Shown: piece by piece, positions 11,296 through 23,030 of the stretch
How the letters are laid out: the number at the start of each line of letters is the position of its first letter
How positions within the stretch are numbered: the first letter of the stretch is position 1
NCBI GenBank assembly: GCA_029237695.1
Contig: CM055279.1
Location: forward strand, 5,474,323-5,538,322
Source: Conchocele bisecta
Taxonomy: Eukaryota; Mollusca; Bivalvia; Lucinida; Thyasiridae
DNA: 64,000 bases
Direction of reading: 5' to 3'
Position numbers and translations under genes: made by a program
The notes under the pieces: model-generated
What the model was told of the DNA's origin: nothing
The model's database searches: none
The model's input: the letters and a program-made list of their open reading frames with translations, nothing else

Positions 11296-11538
11296 TTAAC
11301 CCTTAGAATCTTAATTTTGTTGTCGTCTGCTGTTTATTTTCTATTTTCCAGTTTTATGATCAAAAACATGGTTTTTCAGCACTTTATAATAATTTACAAC
11401 ATGGTTTGACAGCACTTTAGAATCAGTTTTATTGGAAATGATTCTGAAGTGCTGTCAAACCATGTTTTTATTGAGAAATAAGTAGATATAAAAGCAACAG
11501 CAGACGACAATTGTTGTGAGTGGCTGTCTAAGGGTTAA
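11296..11538. mobile_element. TTAA MITE, family B
   Basis: TTAA-CCCTTAG at the left and CTAAGGG-TTAA at the right. The arms share 'gtcgtctgctgttt' and 'gctgtcaaaccatgttttt'. One arm holds a partial duplication of the 'acatggtttgacagcactt' block. It lies 124 bp from a second copy in the opposite sense. Confidence 0.8.
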
Positions 11539-11661
11539 AATTGTTTTTAGCAGCTACTCCTGAAAAAGTTACAAACTCGTGGTTACCAGATGAAATAAGT
11601 TCCAGTGACATAATCCCAGTGACATAATCTCTCCACTACCACAATGACTGCAGCAATTATA

Positions 11662-11905
11662 TTAACCGCTACTCACAACAATTGTCGTCTGCGGTTGCTT
11701 TTATATCTTACCTTATTTCTCAATAAAAAGATGGTTTGACAGCACTTCAGAATCATTTCCAATGGAAATGATTCTGAAGTGCTCTCAAGTGCATGTTGTA
11801 AATTATTCTAAAGTGCTGTCAAAGCATGTTTTTTTATGATAAAAATGGAAAATAGAAAATAAACAGCAGACGACAACAAAAATAAGATAGCGGTCTAAGG
11901 GTTAA
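11662..11905. mobile_element. TTAA MITE, family B, second of a pair
   Basis: The left end 'attaaccgctactcacaac' has lost part of the CCCTTAG terminus; the right end is 'agcggtctaaggg-TTAA'. Its arm order is the reverse of the copy at 11296-11538. Confidence 0.75.
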
Positions 11906-12374
11906 AGATATAATTTACTGTATTGAGCCAACTTTCGTTTTGTCCCACTATATTGCATCAATTATGAAAGTGACTCAAAACCATTTGGTGAATGAAACCT
12001 GCATTATATCCATTAGGCTACATTATAATTTTGGGTAAGGGCTGTAATTGGGTAAGGGCTGTAATTAATGTTGTGAGAACGTGTAAGCCCAAGCCCATTG
12101 TACTTATATGCAATAAACTATGTTTAAACTATAATTTTGTTTTGCTAAAAATAAATGTCATCGTTAAACAAAACCTATCCCCTCGCAGCCAGCCTTGATA
12201 ATATTAATAATTTTTAATTAATAAAAAAAATTCTTTTAAAATGTGGGTCGTACTGGCATGATGGCAGCCTTGATAATAAAACAATTTTTTTTTAACATGT
12301 TTGCCTTACAAATAAATTTGCCTTACACACAAGGTGAAAACAAGTCCTCAGTGACCTTGACCTTGGGCGGTTGA

Positions 12375-12806
12375 TTTTATTTGTTGGGGTTTAATGGCCT
12401 ATCAACAGCTAAGGTCATTTAAGACCGGGTCAATGGGTTTAGTACTAAATTCCATATATTACCTGTACAAGAACATCTACATGTTTAAGTACAAGTACAA
12501 ATGGGGGGAAAATCCCAAAATCAGAACTGAATATTTACAATAAAAGAATATATTCAGCCCTGAAATCAGAATGATCCTGATCTGATGCCAGGTCCTCGCC
12601 ACACCAGAATCACTTGGGCCCCCTCCCAAACGCAGTAGGATCAGTAATAATCTTACTACTTTTATAATGGGCAATAACCCAATTCAACTCCCAGGTAACA
12701 AAAAGAGCCAAAGATAAAAACGTACCAAACCAGGCAAATCGTGATTCGAATAAGAAGGAACCACACCGTTAATTTACACCATCGCGTTCACCCGACCAAC
12801 CACCCA
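12375..12806 (-). mobile_element. SINE with (AAAC)n tail, 13-bp target duplication
   Basis: Flanked by the perfect 13-bp repeat 'cttgggcggttga' (12362-12374 and 12807-12819). The plus strand begins 'ttttatttgttggggttta', the complement of an A-rich tail, and ends at 'cgaccaaccaccca'. At 432 bp this is the cleanest copy in the window and serves as the reference for the family. Confidence 0.85.
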
Positions 12807-12854
12807 CTTGGGCGGTTGAACATTGGTCGCACTGCTAGCCTTGTTCATTCATCG

Positions 12855-12940
12855 ATAAAGGTATATGTTGTTACCACTCATTTGAACCGTCTCGTTGAGA
12901 CGGTTCAAATGAGTGGCAACAACATATACTTTCGAAAGGA
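12855..12940. repeat. Hairpin family E (CATTTGAACCGTCTC)
   Basis: 'gtatatgttgttaccactca' and 'tttgaaccgtctc' face 'gagacggttcaaatgagtgg' and 'caacaacatatac'. The same core occurs at 19488-19557 and 41550-41622. The outer boundary is unclear. Confidence 0.6.
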
Positions 12941-13004
12941 TATAAAGAAAATAGGGATATTTTTCTCTCAAAAGGTTCATACTACTAAAAGTGAATCCCG
13001 TCTG

Positions 13005-13262
13005 TAATGGGTTAATAACATTGTTGCCTTACAAACGAGGTGAACACAAGTCTTCAGTGACCTTGACCTTGAGCACTTTGATGTGGGCACCATCCCTATA
13101 CACACATTGTGGCCAGATGTTATCAAAATCGGTGAAGACATTCATGAGTTATTGTAAAATGAAAGTTGTTACTAACGTACATACATATGAACGCACGCAC
13201 ACACACACACGCACACACACACACACGCATACATGGACTAACACTATATCCCCTCTTGCCTA
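13005..13262. repeat. Pearl-like fragment with an AC microsatellite
   Basis: 'ccttacaaacgaggtgaac', 'gtgaccttgaccttgag' and 'cacacattgtggccagatg' match 23090-23230. A (CACA)-type run lies at about 13191-13228, before 'atatcccctcttgcctaac'. Confidence 0.6.
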
Positions 13263-13361
13263 ACAATATTGTCAAATTGAAAATAGTCATTTGTTTAAAA
13301 TGACAACAGTTCCTGATTGTATAATATAAACTGTCTATTGAAGTTTTGAGCTAGCATAATT

Positions 13362-13758
13362 ATGTACTTGAAGATTGTAATAAGTCCGCTTGTTTTATCT
13401 ACACTCTTGTTGCACAGTCTTTATTCAGCCCAATCATTGGAACATGAAACGTCGCTGCTTGTTGGTGATTGTCACAGTAAACCACTACCTGAAATGAAGA
13501 ATAACCATTATATTATCACCACAGACTCACTAATACTCCAATAGGAATGGCACAATACAACTAGACATTATGTTTGTAAAACAATCATGGATATGCCCCC
13601 TTGGCATACTTGATGGAGAAACTTACAATCTTTTTGCTACCGACGCAAATGTGCACGGACGGAAATATGGAAACTCAAGAGCAAGCAATCTGCCCACCTT
13701 GCTATCACATGGAGGGCATAACTATTCCATAAACTCATTCATCCCATTTTCGGCATGA
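13362..13758 (+). pseudogene. Possible secreted-protein fragment, frameshifted (unrecognised)
   Basis: A 60-codon frame starts MYLKIVISPLVLSTLLLHSL with a signal-peptide-like hydrophobic stretch (residues about 4-23), then a polar part ending at a stop near 13544. A second frame, 13570-13758, follows in a different phase. The stretch shows no match to repeats elsewhere in the window. I do not recognise the protein; no splice sites or second copy support it. It may be chance. Confidence 0.15.
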
Positions 13759-14380
13759 AAAGGCCTGTTAAGACCGAATATTTGGTGATCAAGTTTATCG
13801 AATATTTGTTACTAATATTATTTGTTTGAAGTTCATCTTTCATGTGCTTTAGGAAGTTTGGCATGTAACAAGAGTTGTCTTGTCAGAAGACAATGAAGTG
13901 TGCCATGTGTTTCTAAACATTTGTCACCTGTAAGCATTACTACGTGACCATGACCTTCAGGTGGGATATGCATACATAGTAGACACACATAGTTGCAAAA
14001 TATACAAAGCAGTTAAAAACTAGACATAATTCCACAGTACATGTATGCCTTTCAGGGGCGGATCCAGCATTTGGGGGGGGGGGATGGACGGACAGATGCA
14101 CACATGCAGACAGTAGTAACACATAATGACCCCCCCCCCCTAATAACTTGGTTGGGGCATAAAAAGTAGGTCAAGGTCATATGAAGGTCAAACATTATGT
14201 GTGCAAATTATGTGGCTGAAGATCGGTTTGGATGGTTGGATGGTTGGATCGTTGGATGTCATTTAAGTGTAAAAAGTAGGTAAAGGTCATAGGAAGGCAA
14301 ATTTTTATGTAAGTTACTGATGTAGAGCAGGTTTGTGAGCCATAGGTGCTACAGTATAGTGGCCGAGGAAGTGACTTAGT

Positions 14381-14617
14381 CCCTTAAACCGCTACACACA
14401 ACAATTGTCGTCTGCTGTTGCTTTATATCTTGCCTTATTTCTCAATAAAAATATGGTTTAACAGCACTTCAGAATCATTTCCAATGGAAATGATTCTGAA
14501 GTGCTGTCAAAGCATGTTGTAAATTATTCTAAAGTGCTGTCAAAGGATGTTTTTGATGATAAAAATAGAAAATAAACAGCAGACGACAAAAAAGAAAGAT
14601 AGCGGTGTAAGGGTTAA
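14381..14617. mobile_element. TTAA MITE, family B
   Basis: The right end is 'agcggtgtaaggg-TTAA'. The left end 'cccttaaaccgctac' keeps the TIR but its outer TTAA has become TAGT. The centre is 'atttccaatggaaatg'; the arms share 'gtcgtctgctgttgc' / 'aacagcagacgac'. Confidence 0.75.
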
Positions 14618-14823
14618 GATATGTATCCTTCACCTTCAAGCCTCCAATAGTATTGCCCAATATCAGTCAATGTGTATGTATGGTACATACCTAGTGTGTA
14701 CTGATTGGCAGCAGAAATCCTAGATATGCTCGTTCCTGGAACCCTCGGGTCTCCCGCATGCCTGGTCAGGTGATGACCCCCACATTGGAAAGCCTGAAAT
14801 TGTTTATACTTGTACATTAGAAC

Positions 14824-15000
14824 CTCTCACCACGGGACTACCCAGAAACTCACCACGGGACTACCCAGAAACTCACCACGGGACTACCCAGAAACTCACC
14901 ACGGAACAGAAACTCACAACGGGACTACCCAGAAAACGGGACTACCCAGAAACTCACCACGGGACTACCCAGAAACTCACCACGGGACTACCCAGAAACT
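14824..15000. repeat. 22-bp minisatellite (AACTCACCACGGGACTACCCAG)
   Basis: About eight units, with two short or degenerate ones near 14905-14945. Unit boundaries are regular and there are no unique spacers. The 89-codon frame across it is repeat-driven. Confidence 0.8.
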
Positions 15001-15059
15001 TTGTCTTTACTGTCCATTTCATGAAACCTGCCCAAATTGTAATGCTATATTCACAATAC

Positions 15060-15925
15060 AAAAACAATATTGTTATTAGATATTAAATTTTATGAACATG
15101 TTGATGGGGATTTAACATGGGGAAAATGTCAAAACATATTTTTCCACTTTGGGAAATAGTGACAGACTTCAATTGTTTTTGTTTTCTTAGTTGGTTATTT
15201 CCAAACTAACTACTACCAGTTTTAGAGTCAATTTCCAAAATATTCATTTATGGAAAATGATGCACTGTTTATTTCAACATAATTATCAGGCACTTTTACT
15301 CCCAAACATGACCAATAAATTTGAATCACTTACCATTCGTGATCCGCATATAAGAGCAACCACACACGGAGAGTAGATAGACCGATCATCACTGTTGTCC
15401 GACTGGATCTAGTAAACTCAGCTGGTATGGAGGTCTAAATACCTAATAATATATCGAGTACCGCAAGGTTTTAACTTGGAAATGTAATATATAGGTACAA
15501 AGTACTCATAACTGCCAGATGCCTATTTGCATATTTTTCTGAATTTACCTAATAAGCATATTAATTTGGTCAAATGACAAAATCAAGAATAGCTCCCTTA
15601 ATAAGTCACCTAAATACTTTGTTTTGGTGTCTATACCAATGTTTTCTATACCAAGGAAGATATCCAAGGGATAATTTCAGTTGCGTAATACCAAAGAATG
15701 ACGGCAAATTTAATATGGCCGCCATATATAAGGAAAGGTGTCGTGAAATCGTCATAAATTGACAATCGTCTTCCTTTTTTTTATGACTATACATATGATA
15801 TCAGAAGCATGTGCAATTTTATCTATATAGAACCATTCCAACTGTATTAAATCCAATAGCCCACCGTGAACATTAGTCAGAATTTTATGTAAAGGCCAGT
15901 CTATAGGCTAGCATCTTAATTAGGT
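15060..15925. other. No recognisable feature
   Basis: AT-rich sequence that I cannot match to any other part of the window. Overlapping 62-codon frames on both strands near 15574-15794 have no domain signal. Confidence 0.4.
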
Positions 15926-15929
15926 CAAA

Positions 15930-16905
15930 ATGAACAAGAAACGAGGCAAAGCCACGAAGGACAGGTTTTTTCCAAGCATAGACACTTGGATAACATAATT
16001 ATACCCACTTTTTGTAGACTAGATGGCCGTGGCCTGCATGTCGCGCCTTGGGGCGAGGCATGGACACTAAAAAAATAGATATAGTAGATGGAAAAACTTT
16101 AACCAAAAAACTTTAACCGAACACATGGACGTACGGACGGACGTACGGACGGACGGACGTATGCCAAAATGCCGACGATATCACGCTTTCCGCAAGCGGG
16201 CGCGACAATGATGATAAACACCCATGTGAAGTATCAAGGTAATGGGTGAAGCAGTTGCAGAGATATCATGTAGTACACAAAAAAACTTTAACAAAACAAT
16301 TCAAAGTAATTTGACCTTGACATTGGGCATAGGGGCCGCACGGTTTCGGGGTAGAATGAAAATATGGATGATGATAAACACCCATGTGAAGTTTCAAGGT
16401 AATGGGCGAAGCAGTTGCAGAGATATAGTATAACGAAAAACTTTTAACCAAAATACTTTAACCAGACGAACGTTGAAAATGACTAAGTCAATTACGTAGA
16501 AATAATAGATGAAGGTAAAATAAATGGTCACATGTTGGATAGTTGTATGTGGTAGGCACCCCTTGGTTATGAAGCTGTGAAAGTTTGGTGGTCCAGTGGT
16601 ACAGTACCAAAGAAATGGACTTAAACACGAAAACTTAACATTGTAAACGCGAAAACTTAACATTGAAAAATGGCTAAGTCGACTGCGCGGAAAAAATGGG
16701 TCAATTTCAAAAAAAGGTACCATCTTGGATAGTGATATGTGGTGGGCACCCCTTGATTATGAAGCTGTGAAAGTTTGGTGGTCCTAGGTGGTACAGTAAC
16801 AAAGAAATGGACTCAAACATGAAAACTTAACATTGATTGTGGACGCCGGCCGCCGGCCGCCGCCCACCGCCCGCCCGGCTTTCGCCAATCCAATAGCCTG
16901 GATTG
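15930..16905. repeat. Run of pearl-like repeats
   Basis: Starts 'aacaagaaacgaggcaaagc'. Contains ACGG-type units (about 16126-16159), the end hairpin 'cgctttccgcaagcgggcg', two copies of 'gatgataaacacccatgtg' (16209 and 16370) and two of 'ggcaccccttg' (16555 and 16746). It ends in the C/G-rich 'ccggccgccgcccaccgcc'. Confidence 0.6.
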
Positions 16906-16948
16906 TTTTTCAAAAAACCTGGCTAAAAATCATAAATTATTAGTCACC

Positions 16949-17448
16949 NNNNNNNNNNNNNNNNNNNNNNNNNNNNNNNNNNNNNNNNNNNNNNNNNNNN
17001 NNNNNNNNNNNNNNNNNNNNNNNNNNNNNNNNNNNNNNNNNNNNNNNNNNNNNNNNNNNNNNNNNNNNNNNNNNNNNNNNNNNNNNNNNNNNNNNNNNNN
17101 NNNNNNNNNNNNNNNNNNNNNNNNNNNNNNNNNNNNNNNNNNNNNNNNNNNNNNNNNNNNNNNNNNNNNNNNNNNNNNNNNNNNNNNNNNNNNNNNNNNN
17201 NNNNNNNNNNNNNNNNNNNNNNNNNNNNNNNNNNNNNNNNNNNNNNNNNNNNNNNNNNNNNNNNNNNNNNNNNNNNNNNNNNNNNNNNNNNNNNNNNNNN
17301 NNNNNNNNNNNNNNNNNNNNNNNNNNNNNNNNNNNNNNNNNNNNNNNNNNNNNNNNNNNNNNNNNNNNNNNNNNNNNNNNNNNNNNNNNNNNNNNNNNNN
17401 NNNNNNNNNNNNNNNNNNNNNNNNNNNNNNNNNNNNNNNNNNNNNNNN
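16949..17448. other. Assembly gap of exactly 500 N
   Basis: The round length suggests a scaffold spacer, so the true distance is unknown. The left flank is the end of a pearl-like repeat and the right flank is inside a dispersed repeat block ('gaaattaaaacatgcaggc'). Confidence 0.99.
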
Positions 17449-18240
17449 CATCATTCATCTGAAATTAAAACATGCAGGCTGTAGCTAATAATGCACAACA
17501 TCTTTAACTGACCAGATGGCCATAAATAGTTGTCCGGATCGTTTTCATATTTTTCCAGAAACACGTGCATCGACTTGTCAATCGTGCCAAAAGTTCTGCA
17601 TACCTTCTATTCTTCGAGTCATCAAACTACAATGCACTTGAAACTTTTTCCACTCAAGATTAATCAGTAGTCTATTTGTCATCTACAAAGACATACTGCA
17701 AAGAATTTCAGGACGTTCTGGCCTTTGATATAGAGAGTGGGATGGAAACATTTGGGAGCAATTGATGTTTTATCATGTTTATAGTTCAAAATAAAACATT
17801 TGTGGAATATTTTAATGATGAAACCAGATTGAAATCAAAATTCAAGACAACTGCCGTATTATTAAACGGAATGTTCACTCTGTAACTTAAGTTTAGTAAT
17901 TAATCCTTTGAGGGATATACAAGTTATAACAGAAATGAGAAACTTCTTAATGTGTGAAAAAATTAAAAGTTGTGAAGGTCAAAAAGGTAAGGTCAAAAGG
18001 TCAATATAATATTGATAGCAGCATGGATGCATGGCATATGTCCACATGTATGCTGTGTTGAAATATTTAAGCAATCCTTCAAGAGATATAGAAGTTACGA
18101 CATAATTGAGAAACTCCAGCAAACTTCTTAACGTGACACACAGACGGCCGGACCGATGGACTCACAGGCATGGACACAGTCCAACCACTATATGCCTCCG
18201 GCTCTACTGAGACTGGGGTCATAAAAAGGAAAATTTATTT
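17449..18240. repeat. Copy of the outer part of the large composite repeat
   Basis: Matches 33885-34560 ('catctttaactgaccag', 'tagttgtccgg', 'gacatactgcaaagaattt'), here without the TTAA element seen at 33936. From about 17940 it runs into a pearl-like end with 'ctatatgcctccggctctac'. Confidence 0.6.
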
Positions 18241-18292
18241 GCAATCAGTGTAGACTCATTTATCCAGGATAAGGTAGAAGGGTGAACCAGTG

Positions 18293-20242
18293 TACCGTAT
18301 TCTTGCGATTATAAGTCGCATTTTTTTTACTCAGATTTGTATCCCAGAAAGCCCCTGCGTCTTATAAATACATGTAGATACATTAGCATTTTTTTTCCAC
18401 CCGAAATATTGACATAGACCAAAAAAAAAAAAAAAAAATGGGTTCCTATATTTGTTGTTGTTTTTAGTCTTCGGGGTAAAATCCGGTATTGGAATATTCT
18501 AAACAGTTCGTGCCTTACTCGCACCTTACTCGTTCCGGCCCTGTGTCGCATTCGGTACACATTTGCTATACCGAAGGCGAACAGTGTATACCAAGATCAG
18601 ATCCGGTCGACATTTTCTCTGCCGAATCACAATCTTGCCTCTATCATTTTAATTACCTTTTGAAAACATTTACCGGGCCCATATCGGTCGGTCATTTTGC
18701 TTGAAAAATCATTGCCATTAACGGTAATCCCAATATGCATAATGCAATTCCATGAAAGTTATAAAACTGATGAAAGTGGCAAGCCTAAGTCAGCTGGCCG
18801 ACATCAAACACACCGCGTGTCAAGATTTACAACACAAAGCCATATCAAATATCAACACACGCGGTTGTTGACGTCAGTTTCGTATTCGTCACTAAACTGG
18901 TACCCTGTCTGATGCGTCCCAAGTGAAACAATACTACCGAGAACCAGACTATGAAATGGCAAACGTGTTTATGTGAATTGGGTCTCTATCTCTGACAAAT
19001 CCCGGCTTATTGAATTAGCGACCAGACCAGGCGGTGGATTCGCGTAGTCTGCACATGGTTTACAATGTTCGCCAATCTCTAATTAAAAACATTATAATTA
19101 CGTCAGCGAACAATGCAAATTCGTCATAGCTATAGGCTGCTTTCAGCGTCATTTACGGAAGATACAACTGATTTTGAAATATTACATACTGTAGGCGAAA
19201 GTTGTGTGTTGCTTTGTGGAAAAAAATCGATAACACACAACCGTGTCAACTAACAGGCGCTTATCTGATGTCATCATTCACCACGAGACTGTAAACTGTG
19301 TGACCTTTAGGCTATGTTTTGAAATTGCACTGATTGGTCAACACGCTTTTTGATGTGTGCCGCAGATGTGGCGAACGTGCAGCTTTCATCCTCGCATCAT
19401 GGGGGCAATCAGTAACCCATTTCATGCTCAGGATATGCTTGTGTTTGCGGAAAATCCTAAATATTTTCCTTCTATGCACTCGGAAGTATATGCCGCGATC
19501 ACCATTTAAACCGTTTCGTCGAGACGGTTCAAATGAGTGGTGACAACATATACTTTCAGTGAGAAATAACAAAAATAAAAATAAAATATTTAATAAATTT
19601 CATATCTGTGAATGTGTATTCAGAAAGGAACGGGTTAAAAAAAACACTGGATTATACGCACGCAGATCTGTCGCCATATTTCGCCGATATTGATTTCGAA
19701 AATAGTTTCCGTAAATGGTGTTGAAAAGAGGTAATACATACCGCAATCAATAATTAACAATATAATACCACTTTCGGCAGCAATATGATCGCAAATATAA
19801 CACGATTTATGACAATAGTCTGTTACACATTTAACACGATTTTGATATAGAAATAGGCAAACAAATCGGGAGCCAATGCACAAACGTGTACCAACCGAGC
19901 ACGTGTTATAGTGAAGCGTGTATTACAGAGTTCACGGTGTAATTGAAGATACTAGAAAACGGTGAAATACGGACCGGGTAATCACGGACATAGTCGGCAA
20001 ATTACGGACATAGCAAACTATGATGGGGAAAATACTGACAAAAACGTCCAAGGTACGAATAAAAAAACAATGTGGGGGAATAAATAACAACTTGGCGAGT
20101 TTTTTTCATTTTTTTGTTTCATTTTTTTAGGAAAATTGGGTGCGTCTTATAATCTCATGTAGACATTTTCCCCCAGATTTTGGACTGAAAATAGGGGTGC
20201 GTCTTATGCACTCTTGCGACCTATAATCGCAAGAATACGGTA
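18293..20242. mobile_element. 1.95-kb non-autonomous TIR element, TA target (pogo/Tc1-mariner-like)
   Basis: Left end TA-CCGTATTCTTGCGATTATA, right end TATAATCGCAAGAATACGG-TA. Inside both ends are blocks of the type 'gcgtcttata', familiar from pogo-like elements of other animals (established, from memory of the motif only). The host sequence 'ccagtgTAcattgtatatgg' is intact at 36660, showing TA duplication. No transposase-like frame is visible. A family E hairpin lies inside (19488-19557). Confidence 0.75.
19488..19557. repeat. Hairpin family E inside the TA element
   Basis: 'gtatatgccgcgatcacca' with 'ccgtttcgtcgagacggttc' and 'aaatgagtggtgacaac'. The left arm is more diverged than at 41550. 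Confidence 0.55.
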
Positions 20243-21010
20243 CATGTATTTGATCAGGATCATATACAGTTATACAGCTGACTGCCAACGTGAACACGAA
20301 ACAGTTGGACAGTGAAGATCTGTGTTATGCAGGGGGGTGTCAGTTGATCAGACATGAGGCCCAGGGCTTCTAAAATTTCAGAATGCCAATCGGTCCAGAG
20401 TCCAGATGTAACACTGTCGGCCATTGTCGGTCATTGTCGGAGCAAAATTAATTGTCAGCCTAATTTGGCTAACTGCAGACACATCAATTCAATTTAACTA
20501 CGTGTTAAACAATTAATTTGTACAATTGAATTAACATTCGGTGTTTCTTTAACCCTCAGATCGAGTTGAAAGTACATCTGGCGGTGTGATTTAGGACGTC
20601 AATTGATCCCTAATCCCTGATCCCCATTGAGGCCAGTACATCTGGGGGCCGTTTCACTAAACTTCCTACGACTAAAATGTTTGTAAGTGCAAAATTATGA
20701 TAGTCTGTAAATTTCACATTAACAATGTTTTCTTGTAAACAATTGTTGGATTTACATTTATTGAGCACAGGCTGCATATGCAGCCTATGCTCAATACATG
20801 TAAATCCATCAATTGAAATTTACAGACAATACTAAATTTGCACTTACGAACATTTTAGTCGTACGAAGGTTAGTGAAAAGGGCGGGCCCCAGATTTACAT
20901 ATAACAGAAAGGATGCAGAGAGAATGGAGCATAATGGATATGTCTCTAGTGTGTGTGTGTGAACATACATATATTTCATATGTATCAACTGTTTTAGTCC
21001 AAGTTCAAAT
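20243..21010. repeat. Dispersed repeat block continuing after the TA element
   Basis: 'gatcaggatcatatacagtt', 'acagttggacagtg' and 'ccaagttcaaatgtcaatg' occur in the same order at 36670-36935, and reversed at 10150-10420. Family A foldback 20644-20890 is inserted in it. Confidence 0.6.
20644..20890. mobile_element. Foldback element, family A
   Basis: From 'gggggccgtttcactaaac' to 'gttagtgaaaagggcggg', with a perfect centre 'ggctgcatatgcagcc'. Inserted in a dispersed repeat at 'ccagtacatct'. Confidence 0.75.
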
Positions 21011-21775
21011 GTCAATGGTACCAAATACTAGATGGCTGCGGCCAGCCTATCATGCCCACCAAGGTATTTGATGGTCCCAGTATGTATGTATCTGGTTAGA
21101 GCAATTTGACCTTGACATTGGGCTTGGGGGGCACATGGATGGGCTATAGACTGAAAATATGGATGGTGATAAAGAAAAGTCAATTGGATTTAGGATTGTG
21201 GAGATATTGGGTATATGTAGTTAAAAACTGTTAAAAGTAAATTTCATAACTTTTAACCCAAGGTAATTTGCACTTGACCTTGGTACTGCAAAACTGTAAA
21301 CCAGTAATTTAACCTTGAACTTGGGCATGGGGGTAGCATGGTGGGTAACAAAATTAAAATGTGGATGGTGAGAAAGAGGTATGTGAAGTTTCAAGTCAAT
21401 CGGACATAGGGTTGTGGAGATATTTGGTACTTAAAAAACGTAAATGCGGAAGCACGGACGCGCTATATCACGCGGACATGATCAAAACTGTTCATATTGA
21501 AGCACAGCATAGACCCTGATCGGACAAACAATGACTTTGATTGATTTATTGGTGTTTAACTATAGGTGTTAAAACAGATGGTCAATATGTTGTTGTCTTT
21601 AAACAACTACTACATGTATAATGCTCAAACATTACACACAACAAAAATTGCACATTGCACATTATCGTTTTTGTTCACTAGCCACTACCAGATGGCCGCA
21701 GCCTACATGTCGAGCCCGCCGAGGCATCTGGTGATCTCAGGGTAAGATATATATAATGTAGCAACAGATACATTG

Positions 21776-23030
21776 AACAAGAGTTGTCAGAGGACAACGA
21801 AGCACGCCCGGTGGCAGCAAAGGAACCGAGGGCACATTTGAAAACACAACAAAATTTATGAGCCATTTACCAGAGCGCTGTTAAGGTTTCGAGCGTACAA
21901 AGTATTTGACCTTGACCCTGGGCTTAGTAGAGGTAGAGGACCCTTAGAGCAATGCGTGTGTGAAATGTGAAGCAAATCCAAGCAAGGAAACAGAAAATAT
22001 AGGCCATTTACCCGAGCGTCCGAGTGTTTTGAGATGCACAAAGTATGTGACCTTGACCCTGGGCTTAGAAGGGGCGGCACGGATGTGGATTTGCCACAGC
22101 GCAGTAGAGGACCCTTGGAGCAATGCGTGTGTGAAATATGAAGCAAATCCAAGCAAGGAAATATAGGCCATTATAATTTTTGAAGACGGGACGTACTCTC
22201 TGAAGTGACGTTGTGGGGTTTGTTGCATGTGGGGTTTTTGGCCAAGTCTTTTGGGGTTTTTTGGGTGCTATTTGTGGGGTGCAAACAATGCTAAAGGTGT
22301 TATCTCCCCTATACTAACTTGCTCTCGTTTTCTTATGTCTCCTGCATGCACTTGTGGGGTATTTGGGTTTGATCAGTGAAGTACAATATGTACTTGTGGG
22401 GAAATTTAGTCCCTCTGGGGTGTCAATTTTTTATTGCTTTTTTGGGCTTTTCAGAAGTGTTGGAGTTCATTAAGATATAGTTGCGTATGGGGTGCACCCC
22501 ACATGCAACAAAAACCCCACATGCATGTCATGTACTCGTGAATCACCCCACAACGTCACTTCAGGGAGAGTGGACGGACGGACACACTAGAGCTACATCT
22601 TGGGGTTCCTAACCATAACCTATCCTAAATCAGACCCCGTAAAGATCAATCAGACATAAAAAACAACCCCACAACAGTAAATAACCCCACAAGAGCAATT
22701 CATAACGGGGTTAAAAACGGAATCCGTGAAAGGGAACAGAAATTATAAGATATTTACCCGAGCGTTAAAGTTTTTGAAGCACCAAGTATGTGACCTTGAC
22801 CCTGGGCTTGGCGGGAGCAGGACGAATGTGGATTTCGCACAGGGCAGTAGAGGACCATTAGAGCAATGCGTATATGAAGTATGAAGCTGATCCGTGAAAG
22901 CAAACAGAAATTAGAAGATATTTACCCGAGCGTTAAAGTTTTGTGATGGACGGACGGACAGGGACGGACGGACGGACACAAGGGTAACACTAAATGCCCC
23001 CTCCACTATCGTGGTGGGGCATACAAATCA
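21776..23030. repeat. Pearl-like element with ~180-bp cores, split by a G-run TIR element
   Basis: Starts 'aacaagagttgtcagagg'. Several core units carry 'gtgaccttgaccctgggct' and 'agagcaatgcgt'. ACGG-type runs lie at about 22571-22586 and 22949-22978. It ends in the hairpin 'gccccctcc...ggtggggc'. Bases 22195-22571 are an insertion between a core unit and the first microsatellite. Confidence 0.7.
22195..22571. mobile_element. 377-bp TIR element rich in TGTGGGG
   Basis: TIR CTCTCTGAAGTGACGTTGTG at the left and 'cacaacgtcacttcaggga' at the right. The interior has about eight GGGG runs on the plus strand within 300 bp, mirrored by 'accccacatg' near the right end. No ORF. The superfamily is not determined. 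Confidence 0.65.

Noticed and set aside
14824..15000. Regular short repeats that could suggest a CRISPR array
   Set aside because: The units are adjacent, with no unique spacers, and the genome is eukaryotic. It is a minisatellite.
16930..17458. Two minus-strand frames of about 170 codons
   Set aside because: They are almost wholly unresolved bases in the assembly gap.
18421..18438. A-run suggesting a processed-gene poly(A) tail
   Set aside because: It is an internal homopolymer in the TA element, without any upstream gene-like sequence or target duplication.
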